Assembly (NCBI GenBank): GCA_964507195.1
Contig: CAZDPA010000099.1
Coordinates: forward strand, 1-14,861
Length of the DNA stretch: 14,861 nucleotides
Source of the DNA: Solimonas sp964507195
GTDB lineage: Bacteria; Pseudomonadota; Gammaproteobacteria; Nevskiales; Nevskiaceae
Direction: 5' to 3'
Shown: one piece after another, positions 6,342 to 12,532 of the stretch
How the letters are laid out: every line of letters begins with the position of its first letter
Numbering within the stretch: the first letter of the stretch is position 1
The notes under the pieces: generated by a model
Database searches by the model: none
What the model was told of the DNA's origin: nothing
Seen by the model: the letters and a program-made list of their open reading frames with translations, nothing else
Made by a program: the position numbers and the translations under genes

Positions 6342-7937
6342 ATGCGGTCGTTCCGGCTGGCCAGGTCTCTGGCGCTGTGCCTGTGGGTTTCCATTGCTGT
6401 TTTCGCTGCTGGCTGCGGCAGTTCCTCTCCGGTTGAGGGTGGTGGCCCGGTCGTGCCTCCCGGACCGATCAGTTGTCCATCCGGCGGCGATCTGCAGACC
6501 GCCGCTGAGATCCTGCCCGAGCGCCTACCGGACGAGGCGACCCTGCGCCGCTGGCAGGAGACCATGGTGAACCTCGGGCCGCGCATCACCGGCAGCCCGG
6601 CGCACAAGCAGTGGCATGAGTTCATGGTTCGCGAGTTCGAAGCGGCGGGCCTCAGCGTGCAGCGCGACGCCGTGCCGCTGGAGTGGTGGGATCACCAGAC
6701 CTACACACTGACGCTGATCGACAGCGACGGTACCGAGACCGCAGTGCCGGTGGCGTCCTACTACCCGTACTCCGGCTTCACGCCGGAGGGCGGCATCACT
6801 GCCGATCTGGTCAACGCCGGCCTCGGGTTGCCGCAGGATTTCCTTGCCGCGAACGGCAAGATCATGTTTTACGAGGAGAACCTGCTGCCGCTGACCGCCG
6901 CGCTGTTCTATGCAACGACCAGCTATCTGCATGACCCGGACAACACGCTGACGCCGCTGACGCCGTACAAGCGCGCATCGACTTCATTCCTGACCCCGCA
7001 GGAGCTGCTGTCGCTGGGTCTCGCGGGTGCTGCCGGCGCTGTGGGCGCGATCGTTTCCTACGAAGCCTCGTTCGAGAATGCGGAAGGGCAGTACACACCG
7101 TTCCTGACCTCGCCGGGCGAAAGCCAGGGCGTACCGGCGCTGTACGTCGACCGCACGACCGGCGACATGATCAAGGCGAAGATCGCCGAAGGTGCGTCCG
7201 CGCGTCTGGAGCTTTCCGGCGTCAAGCATGTCGACGGTGCGACCGAAGACATCATCGCGACGCTGCCGGGCAGCACCGACGAGGTCATCATCATCAACAC
7301 GCACAGCGACGGCACCAGCGCCGCACAGGAGAACGGCACGCTCGGTGTAATGGCGCTCGCGCGCTACTTCGCCTCGCTACCGCTGGCCTGCCGTGCACGC
7401 ACGATGGTGTTCACGCTCAATCCAGGCCACTTCCACAGTGGCATCAACGGCGACACGCAGCGCTTCATCGACAACTACCCGGAGATCATTGCCAAGGCTG
7501 TGGGTTCGCTGACGCTGGAGCACCTCGGTCAGACCGAATGGATCGACGACATCGAGAACGGCCTGCAGCCGACCGGCATGGTCGAGCCGGCTGCGTTCTA
7601 CGGCTCGGCGAATCTGGTGCAGAGCATCATGCGCAGCGCGGTCATCGCCGAGGATCTGCGCCGCACTTTCGTCGCGCGGCCGATCGCAGTGATCTACTTC
7701 GGCGTCGGCAGTGCGCTGAATGCGCGCGGCGTACCGAATGCCTCGTTCATTGCCGGGCCCAACATGATGCTGGCGACCGGCAGCAACCAGCACCTTGATA
7801 AGATCGATTACACACGCATGGCCGCAGAAATCCGCACCGCGACGCGCGTTGCTGCGGCGATGGACGCAGCGAGCAGGGAAGTGCTCTGCATAGGCCTGAT
7901 TCCACAGAGCCTCGAACCGACCGGCTGCTCGCCGTGA
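6342..7937 (+). CDS. M28-like peptidase-family lipoprotein with a non-canonical active site
   Basis: This 531-residue exported protein has signal peptide MRSFRLARSLALCLWVSIAVF and lipobox AAGC with Cys25, followed by a Pro/Gly linker. ATG 6342 is chosen over the ATG at 6318 because AGGAG (6331-6335) lies 6 nt upstream and the lipoprotein signal then starts cleanly. The mature part resembles zinc aminopeptidases of the M28 clan with an inserted PA-like region (about 215-295). ATLPGSTDEVIIINTHSDGTS places His321 and Asp323 where the first ligands sit. The usual GA-x-DN is replaced by AQENG (Glu330), and the catalytic Glu-Glu pair after TMVFTLN is replaced by PGHFHSG. LEHLGQ (Glu393/His394) and QHLDKID (His484) follow. 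Metal binding is plausible but peptidase activity is uncertain. The TGA stop overlaps the next gene's GTG by GTGA, implying joint function with the CocE-like hydrolase. Confidence 0.75.
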   Translation: MRSFRLARSLALCLWVSIAVFAAGCGSSSPVEGGGPVVPPGPISCPSGGDLQTAAEILPERLPDEATLRRWQETMVNLGPRITGSPAHKQWHEFMVREFEAAGLSVQRDAVPLEWWDHQTYTLTLIDSDGTETAVPVASYYPYSGFTPEGGITADLVNAGLGLPQDFLAANGKIMFYEENLLPLTAALFYATTSYLHDPDNTLTPLTPYKRASTSFLTPQELLSLGLAGAAGAVGAIVSYEASFENAEGQYTPFLTSPGESQGVPALYVDRTTGDMIKAKIAEGASARLELSGVKHVDGATEDIIATLPGSTDEVIIINTHSDGTSAAQENGTLGVMALARYFASLPLACRARTMVFTLNPGHFHSGINGDTQRFIDNYPEIIAKAVGSLTLEHLGQTEWIDDIENGLQPTGMVEPAAFYGSANLVQSIMRSAVIAEDLRRTFVARPIAVIYFGVGSALNARGVPNASFIAGPNMMLATGSNQHLDKIDYTRMAAEIRTATRVAAAMDAASREVLCIGLIPQSLEPTGCSP

Positions 7938-9808
7938 TCCGGTGCGCTTGGCATGGAGCGGCGCTCGTCGGCATGTGCGTCGTGAGCGGTGCGGCATGGA
8001 GTGCCAGCATCGTCGAACTGGGCTACCTGCCGCTGAGCGACGGCACGCAACTGCACTACACCGTGACCCGGCCGGAAGGTGAGGGCCCCGAACAAAAAAA
8101 GTACCCGGTGCTGCTGAAGTACGACGGCTACGATGCCGGCGTTTTCACTGATCCGAGCTGGAACGACGCCGGGTACATCACGCTCGGCGTCAACATTCGC
8201 GGCACCGGTTGCTCGCAGGGTGTATTCCGCCCGCTGCGCGCCGACCAGTGGGGCGCTGACGGCAGCGAAGTTGCCGAGTGGGCCGCGCAGCAGCCGTGGT
8301 CGAGCGGCAGCGTCGGCATGATCGGCTACTCGTTCACCGGCGTCTCGCAGATGGCGACGGCAGCGTTCGCCGGGCCGGCGCTAAAAGCCATCGCACCAGG
8401 CAACGTGTTCCTCGATTTCTATCGCGACTCAATCTACCCCGGCGGCATCCACAACGGCTGGATTCCGTTGTGGATCGCCGCCGGTCGCCAGTTTGTCGTC
8501 GGCATGGATACGGTGATGCAGATCCCGCGCGATCCGCAGTGCCTGCAGCATATGCTGCTGTCGCAGACGCAGGCCGTGCTGCAGGCGACAGATACGCAGA
8601 GTCATCCCTATATCGACGACTACTGGACGCGGCAGCCGGCTTCCTACCTGGATCGCATCCGGATCCCGGTGCTGGGTTGCATCAACTGGCAGGACAGCAC
8701 GATCTACAGCCGTGCCGGCAATGCGTTTCGCGATGCGCTGAATCCGCAGACCACCTGGGTGGTCGGCGGCAACGGCTCGCATGGCGACTGCCCGATTTCG
8801 CGCGCGCGATTGCAGCGCTTCTTCGACCGATATCTGAAAGGCGTCGAGAACGACTGGGAAAATACGCCCCGCGTGCTGCTGATGCACGAGGTCTCTGGCG
8901 CATCGCCGGTGCGCGAGACGCTCGGCGATGATGCAGGTGCCTGGCAGAGCTCGTTCTCCCGCTGGAGCGACATGGAAGCCGCGATCCGCCCGCTGCGTCT
9001 TCATCTGCACGCGGACGGCCGGATCGACACGAAGCCACCGCAGAACGATGAAGGCTCGCGCAGCTATCTCTACCCGTTGCCGACAGCCAATACCCCGGCC
9101 GACTGGGTCGGCATCAGTTTCTGGAACAACCCGAAAGTGCCGGGCGGCGAGCTGAACTACACCTCGCCGGCACTGGCCGAAGATGCGGAGTTCCTCGGCA
9201 ACGGCAGCGTCGATCTGTGGATAACGTCGACCGCGCCGGATACCGATGTGCAGGTCACGCTCATCGAAGCGCGGCCGGACGGGCAGGAGCTGCATGTGCA
9301 GAACGGCTGGCTGCGCCTTTCGCACCGCGCGCTCGATACGGTGCAGTCGACGGAACTGCAGCCCGTGCACAGCGATCTGCAGGACGATGCGGCACCGCTG
9401 ATGCCGGGAGAGCCGGCCCCGGTGCGCATCGAGCTGATGCCGTTCAACCACGTGTTCCGTGCCGGCTCCGCGATCCGCCTTGCGATCGACGCGCCCGGCG
9501 GCTGGTTCCAGATTCTGCCGACGCCGGCCACCAACAGCGTGCATCACACGCCGGCGATGCCATCATCCCTCGTGCTCGGCTGGTTGCCGGGTCGTCGCGC
9601 GCAGGCGGCGTTGCCGGAGTGCGGCACGCTGCTCAACCAGCCGTGTCGCGCAAGTACGGAGGAGATACCCCACGGCAGTCTGGTACTGGGTGGCAGTCCT
9701 CCGATCGACGATGGCGATGGCAGCGGCAGCTCGGGTGGCGCGATGCCGCTCGCAACGCTTGTGCTGCTGTGGATGCTCGCCGGCTGGAGGCGGCGACGGT
9801 CCCTGTAG
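7934..9808 (+). CDS. Exported CocE/X-Pro dipeptidyl-peptidase-like alpha/beta hydrolase with GlyGly-CTERM-type tail
   Basis: This 624-residue protein belongs to the CocE/NonD and X-Pro dipeptidyl-peptidase (S15) superfamily, which includes esterases, acylases and proline-specific dipeptidases. An N-terminal signal peptide (about 1-24, ending GAAWSA) precedes the hydrolase domain. The nucleophile is Ser133 in GYSFTG, Asp254 sits in CINWQD, and His283 in GSHGDC. The insert between these would form the cap domain. The C-terminal half (about 350-560) fits the jelly-roll X-PDP C domain. The last residues are a DGDGSGSSGG linker (GG 601-602), a hydrophobic stretch (604-617) and RRRR (619-622), the layout of GlyGly-CTERM sorting signals handled by rhombosortase. 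Start GTG 7934 overlaps the preceding stop (GTGA). A dnaX-type A AAA AAG heptamer lies at 8095-8101. Substrate (peptide or ester) is unknown. Confidence 0.85.
   Translation: MIRCAWHGAALVGMCVVSGAAWSASIVELGYLPLSDGTQLHYTVTRPEGEGPEQKKYPVLLKYDGYDAGVFTDPSWNDAGYITLGVNIRGTGCSQGVFRPLRADQWGADGSEVAEWAAQQPWSSGSVGMIGYSFTGVSQMATAAFAGPALKAIAPGNVFLDFYRDSIYPGGIHNGWIPLWIAAGRQFVVGMDTVMQIPRDPQCLQHMLLSQTQAVLQATDTQSHPYIDDYWTRQPASYLDRIRIPVLGCINWQDSTIYSRAGNAFRDALNPQTTWVVGGNGSHGDCPISRARLQRFFDRYLKGVENDWENTPRVLLMHEVSGASPVRETLGDDAGAWQSSFSRWSDMEAAIRPLRLHLHADGRIDTKPPQNDEGSRSYLYPLPTANTPADWVGISFWNNPKVPGGELNYTSPALAEDAEFLGNGSVDLWITSTAPDTDVQVTLIEARPDGQELHVQNGWLRLSHRALDTVQSTELQPVHSDLQDDAAPLMPGEPAPVRIELMPFNHVFRAGSAIRLAIDAPGGWFQILPTPATNSVHHTPAMPSSLVLGWLPGRRAQAALPECGTLLNQPCRASTEEIPHGSLVLGGSPPIDDGDGSGSSGGAMPLATLVLLWMLAGWRRRRSL
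8095..8101 (+). other. In-frame A AAA AAG slippery heptamer with upstream SD-like AGGTGA
   Basis: The codons CAA AAA AAG at residues 54-56 of the CocE-like gene contain A AAA AAG in the zero frame required for -1 slippage, as in dnaX. AGGTGA at 8077-8082 lies 12 nt upstream, near the spacing of the dnaX internal SD. The -1 frame closes after 16 more codons at a TGA (8149-8151). No strong downstream stem was found. Confidence 0.35.
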
Positions 9809-9841
9809 CGGCGCGACGGCGGTGCGGGCAGAATCGCGCGG

Positions 9842-10450
9842 GTGAACCACCATCCCCGGCTTTCCCTCATCGTCGCCATGGATCGCAACCGCCTGATCGG
9901 CCGTGATGGCGATCTGCCGTGGCGCCTGCCCAACGACCTCAAGCACTTCAAGCAGCTCACCGTCGGCAAGACCGTTCTGATGGGGCGCAAGACCTGGGTG
10001 TCGCTGGGACGGCCATTGCCGGACCGCGACAACTGGGTGCTGACCCGCGATGCCGCTTTCAGCGCTGCCGGTGCGCGCGTCTTCGCTGATCTCGACGCCG
10101 CACTTGCGGCGCATGCTGCAGAGCGGCGTTTGCCGCTCTCCCTCACCCCACCACTTGCTCCGCAAATGGTCCCCCCCTCTCCCGCCGAGCGGGCGAGGGA
10201 CGGTTGCCAGCCTGCGGTCGAGCATGGTCCGGGCGAGTTGATGGTCATCGGCGGTGCGCAGCTGTATGAACAGACACTGGCGCTGGCTGATCGCATCCAC
10301 CTGACCCGCGTCGATGCAGTGGTGCAGGGTGATACCTATTTCCCCGAGATCGACGCTGGCCAGTGGCGTGAAGTAGCACGGCAATCGTTCGGTGCCGATG
10401 AGCGCCACGCCTACGCCTATGAGTTTGTGGATCTGGAGCGTATTCGTTGA
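9842..10450 (+). CDS. folA: Dihydrofolate reductase carrying a translated palindromic-repeat insertion
   Basis: FolA reduces dihydrofolate to tetrahydrofolate with NADPH. Family signatures are LSLIVAMDRNRLIGRDGDLPWRLPNDLKHFK with catalytic Asp32 (E. coli Asp27), TVLMGRKTWVSLGRPLPDR with Arg62 (E. coli Arg57), GELMVIGGAQLYEQ with Gly137-Gly138 for NADPH, and HLTRVDAVVQGDTYFP. At 202 residues it is longer than the usual 159-172. The excess of about 36 residues (about 92-127) lies between the helix FADLDAALAAH and the strand GELMVIGG. It is Pro/Arg-rich and encoded by repeat copy B plus a preceding hairpin. Without it the protein has a normal length, and all catalytic residues remain, so it is probably active. 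The start is GTG 9842, as the N-terminus fits the family, with little SD. The TGA overlaps the TTG start of the next gene (TTGA). thyA lies upstream beyond the AraC-hydrolase block. Confidence 0.95.
   Translation: MNHHPRLSLIVAMDRNRLIGRDGDLPWRLPNDLKHFKQLTVGKTVLMGRKTWVSLGRPLPDRDNWVLTRDAAFSAAGARVFADLDAALAAHAAERRLPLSLTPPLAPQMVPPSPAERARDGCQPAVEHGPGELMVIGGAQLYEQTLALADRIHLTRVDAVVQGDTYFPEIDAGQWREVARQSFGADERHAYAYEFVDLERIR
10120..10139 (+). repeat. Perfect 8-bp hairpin adjoining repeat copy B in folA
   Basis: AGAGCGGC (10120-10127) and GCCGCTCT (10132-10139) form a perfect stem with a GTTT loop directly before the repeat. It encodes the AERRLPL part of the extra DHFR loop. Relative to E. coli DHFR the insertion seems to begin here, so this hairpin may belong to the inserted unit. 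It has no clear counterpart before copy A. Confidence 0.55.
10140..10229 (+). repeat. REP-like palindromic repeat, copy B, translated within folA
   Basis: This 90-bp copy of the element at 692-783 begins with the same CCCTCACCCCACC. It has a variable stem (10152-10158 with 10162-10168, one mismatch) and the conserved stem (10175-10185 with 10189-10199, one mismatch, loop CGA), and ends AGCATGGTC. Ninety bases are exactly 30 codons, so the folA frame is preserved. It encodes residues about 100-129 (SLTPPLAPQMVPP, then SPAERARDGCQP). The internal stem differs from copy A but still pairs. The shared T:C mismatch in the conserved stem supports common origin. Confidence 0.8.
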
Positions 10451-11739
10451 AGGCGGCGCTGGTGAGTGCTGCGCTGCTGCTGAGCGGCATGGCAGAACCG
10501 GCACGGGCGCAGCAGGCGGAAGCGGTGGCCGACATTCAGCCTTTCTCCGAGGCGCCAGCATTTCTGCCGATTGTCGAGATCAGCTACAGCGGCAATGACG
10601 TGACCCGACCGCAGGTGCTGCAGCGCGAGCTGGTGATCAGGCCGGGCGATCCGGCTGATCCTGCATTGATCGAGCGCAGTCGGCAGGGTCTGCTCGACCT
10701 GGGCCTGTTCCGTTCGGTGCAGGTTGACGAACAAGCGGTGGATGGCGGTGTGCGCATCCTGTTCAAGCTCGATGAGCGCTACTACTTTCTGCCGACGCCG
10801 CGCTTCGATGCGAAGAGCGACGGCCGCTATACCTACGGCGCTCAACTCGCGTGGAGCAATGTCGGTGGTCGCAATCACAGCCTGCGTGCCTACATCGAGC
10901 AGGAGGAGACGCAGCGCGAAGGCGTGGGCAAGGAGACCGCGTACGCCGCGCGCTATGTCGCGCCGTTTGCGTTCGGATCGCCGTACGCACTCAGCGTCAG
11001 CGGCAGCTATCTGACCCGCCCGGTGCGGCGCGAAGATGTCGAGTTCGAGGAATCGTTTCGCAATGCCAGCGTCGGCGTCTCACGCACGTTCTCGGACGGT
11101 GCAGCCAGCCAGGGTCTGACGCTGGGTGGCGGCCTCGGCCTGCGCCAGCAGCGCACCAGCGGCGCAGCGGCACTGCCGGCCTACGGCACGGCGATCGCAC
11201 CGTCGGCCTTCGTCAGCTATCGCGACTTTCACTATCGCGTGTACAGCGATGTCGGGGAGTTCACTTCGCTGGGCGCGAGCTTTGCGGATGAAGACATGGG
11301 CAGCGACTACAACTTTGTCGACCTCAATACGACCTTTGTCCGCCAGTACGCCGTCGGCAGCACCGAACATCAGACGCTGCATTTCAAGGCCTACGCCGGT
11401 GCCTACTTCAATGGACCGGATGAAGTCGAAGCCTACGCCCTCGGTGGTGCCAGTAACCTGCGCGGCTATGAGGTCAACTTCCTCGAGGGCAATGCCTACT
11501 ACTACGTGACGGCCGAGTTTGCGCGGCCGGTGTGGAAGCGCTGGTTGCGCGCCGTCGTCGTGATCGAGGCCGGCAACGTGTTTGCCCGCCCTGAAGACAT
11601 GGACTTCGACGAGATCTACGGCAGCATCGGTGCGGGTCTGCGCTTCCGCTTCACGCACTTCGTCAATCTGGAGGTCGAGGTCGGCTATGCCGTGCCGCTC
11701 GACGGTGGCAGCGGACGGGTGTTTGCCGGGGGGATTTAG
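10447..11739 (+). CDS. Single-POTRA Omp85-family outer-membrane protein (BamA/TamA-like)
   Basis: This 430-residue outer-membrane protein has a signal peptide (1-21, ARA|QQ). One POTRA-like domain (about 42-110) reads IVEISYSGNDVTRPQVLQRELVIRPGDP, then RSRQGLLDLGLFRSVQV. A 16-strand-type beta barrel follows, with the Omp85 loop-6 motif LRGY (338-341) in GGASNLRGYE, the counterpart of VRGF/Y in BamA and TamA. BamA has five POTRA domains and TamA three, so this is a short family member whose role (protein insertion, secretion or lipid handling) is unknown. The last residues are VFAGGI, not a terminal aromatic residue, which is unusual for BAM substrates. Start TTG 10447 overlaps the folA stop (TTGA). 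It is chosen because the signal peptide begins there, and no later ATG gives an intact signal. Coexpression with folA is likely. Confidence 0.82.
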   Translation: MKAALVSAALLLSGMAEPARAQQAEAVADIQPFSEAPAFLPIVEISYSGNDVTRPQVLQRELVIRPGDPADPALIERSRQGLLDLGLFRSVQVDEQAVDGGVRILFKLDERYYFLPTPRFDAKSDGRYTYGAQLAWSNVGGRNHSLRAYIEQEETQREGVGKETAYAARYVAPFAFGSPYALSVSGSYLTRPVRREDVEFEESFRNASVGVSRTFSDGAASQGLTLGGGLGLRQQRTSGAAALPAYGTAIAPSAFVSYRDFHYRVYSDVGEFTSLGASFADEDMGSDYNFVDLNTTFVRQYAVGSTEHQTLHFKAYAGAYFNGPDEVEAYALGGASNLRGYEVNFLEGNAYYYVTAEFARPVWKRWLRAVVVIEAGNVFARPEDMDFDEIYGSIGAGLRFRFTHFVNLEVEVGYAVPLDGGSGRVFAGGI

Positions 11740-11754
11740 CGGCACTCCGTTTGC

Positions 11755-11760
11755 TATGCT
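11755..11760 (+). promoter_or_regulatory. Possible -10 box for the acyl-CoA-binding protein gene
   Basis: TATGCT lies 35 bp before the ATG at 11796 in the 56-bp gap after the Omp85 gene. It would give a leader of about 28 nt including the SD GAGGAG (11784-11789). The -35 region is poor, so read-through from upstream is equally possible. Confidence 0.3.
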
Positions 11761-11795
11761 CGACGCAGATCACATTCATAACCGAGGAGAGTTCC

Positions 11796-12059
11796 ATGGC
11801 TGATCTGAAGGCCCAGTTCGCGCAGGCCCAGCTTGACGTCAAGACCCTGACCAAGCGCCCCAGCAACGACGATTTCCTGGCGCTGTACTCCCTGTTCAAG
11901 CAGGCCAGTGGCGATGTCAGCGGTTCGCGTCCCGGCATGCTCGACATGGTCGGCCGCGCCAAGTACGACGCCTGGGCCAAGCTCAAGGGCACCAAGCCGG
12001 ATGCGGCGATGAAGGCCTATGTCGACAAGGTTGCGGCGCTGCTGAAGACGCACAAGTAA
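11796..12059 (+). CDS. Acyl-CoA-binding protein
   Basis: This 87-residue cytoplasmic ACBP-family protein would bind and buffer long-chain acyl-CoA esters. The family's usual length is 86-90, and the four-helix pattern is visible: ADLKAQFAQAQLDVKTL, SNDDFLALYSLFKQASGDV with the LY-x-L-(F/Y)KQA-x-GD core, RPGMLDMVGRAKYDAWAKLKG with the Lys-Tyr-Asp-Ala-Trp block that contacts CoA, and DAAMKAYVDKVAALLK. ATG 11796 is preceded by GAGGAGA with 6-nt spacing. In-frame codons further upstream lack such a site and would add residues absent from the family. ACBPs are universal in eukaryotes and patchy in bacteria (known). The gene stands between an outer-membrane barrel and a lipoprotein gene, and an inverted repeat follows the stop. 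Confidence 0.94.
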   Translation: MADLKAQFAQAQLDVKTLTKRPSNDDFLALYSLFKQASGDVSGSRPGMLDMVGRAKYDAWAKLKGTKPDAAMKAYVDKVAALLKTHK

Positions 12060-12073
12060 CACGATGGAAACGA

Positions 12074-12116
12074 CAGCGTAGCTTGCGGGGGCTACGCTGC
12101 TTCGCTGCGGATTTTT
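12074..12116 (+). terminator. Inverted repeat and T-tract after the acyl-CoA-binding protein gene
   Basis: CAGCGTAGC (12074-12082) pairs perfectly with GCTACGCTG (12091-12099) over an 8-nt loop. TTTTT follows at 12112-12116. The 12-nt gap between stem and T-tract is longer than in a standard intrinsic terminator, so this is a moderate candidate. It ends just before the next gene's ATG at 12128. Confidence 0.45.
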
Positions 12117-12127
12117 CCGGGGGGATC

Positions 12128-12532
12128 ATGTCCAGAGCGGGTTGCTGCGTGCTGCTGGCTGCGCTGTTGCTGAGCGCCTGCGGCAGCAATGATGACGGCG
12201 GACTGGCGGCAACTTCAACGCCGCTGCCGACGATCGGCGTCAGTCCGGAGCCAGGCCCGACGACGGCGCCGACGGCAATGCCCAGCGCATCGGCGACGCC
12301 GAGTGCATTGCCCAGTGCCGGCGCGACACCGACGGCGGTTCCGACGCTGACTCCGTCTGCCAGTCCGACCGCGACTGCGACGTCGAGTCCGACCCCTGCA
12401 CCCACCGCAACGCCATCACCCACGCCATCACCTACGACCAGCCCCGGCGCCTACAACGCGGCGCAGGCGGAGTTCGATCGCGGTCGTGCACTTGAAAAGG
12501 GCTGCTGCCCGGAAGCCGAGGACGCGCAATGA
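12128..12532 (+). CDS. Pro/Thr/Ser-rich lipoprotein of unknown function
   Basis: This predicted lipoprotein has 134 residues. A signal peptide with lipobox LLSAC (residues 14-18) is followed by GSNDDGG, with Asp at about +4 and +5 after the cysteine. A low-complexity stalk of alternating Pro, Thr, Ser and Ala (about 27-106, for example PTPAPTATPSPTPSPTT) leads to a short charged tail, AEFDRGRALEKGCCPEAEDAQ split by a Cys-Cys pair. It resembles an extended tether more than an enzyme, and I recognise no domain. ATG 12128 is chosen because the signal peptide begins there. The preceding GGGGGG is a weak SD. The last codons overlap the next gene by ATGA, so the two are very likely translated together, suggesting a tether or partner for the exported phospholipase-like protein. 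That role is inference. Confidence 0.72.
   Translation: MSRAGCCVLLAALLLSACGSNDDGGLAATSTPLPTIGVSPEPGPTTAPTAMPSASATPSALPSAGATPTAVPTLTPSASPTATATSSPTPAPTATPSPTPSPTTSPGAYNAAQAEFDRGRALEKGCCPEAEDAQ

Noticed and set aside
8429..9547. Minus-strand open frame (372 codons) opposite the CocE-like gene
   Set aside because: It is a shadow of a well-supported gene with catalytic triad and continuous frame.
11983..12423. Minus-strand Gly/Val-repeat protein opposite the lipoprotein
   Set aside because: The GVAVG-like periodicity is simply the complement of the Pro/Thr/Ser/Ala codons of the stalk. The plus strand has the lipobox and the coupled downstream gene.
12240..12450. Tandem DNA repeat or CRISPR-like array in the lipoprotein stalk
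   Set aside because: The periodicity comes from Pro-Thr/Pro-Ser codons with no fixed unit length, direct repeats or spacers.
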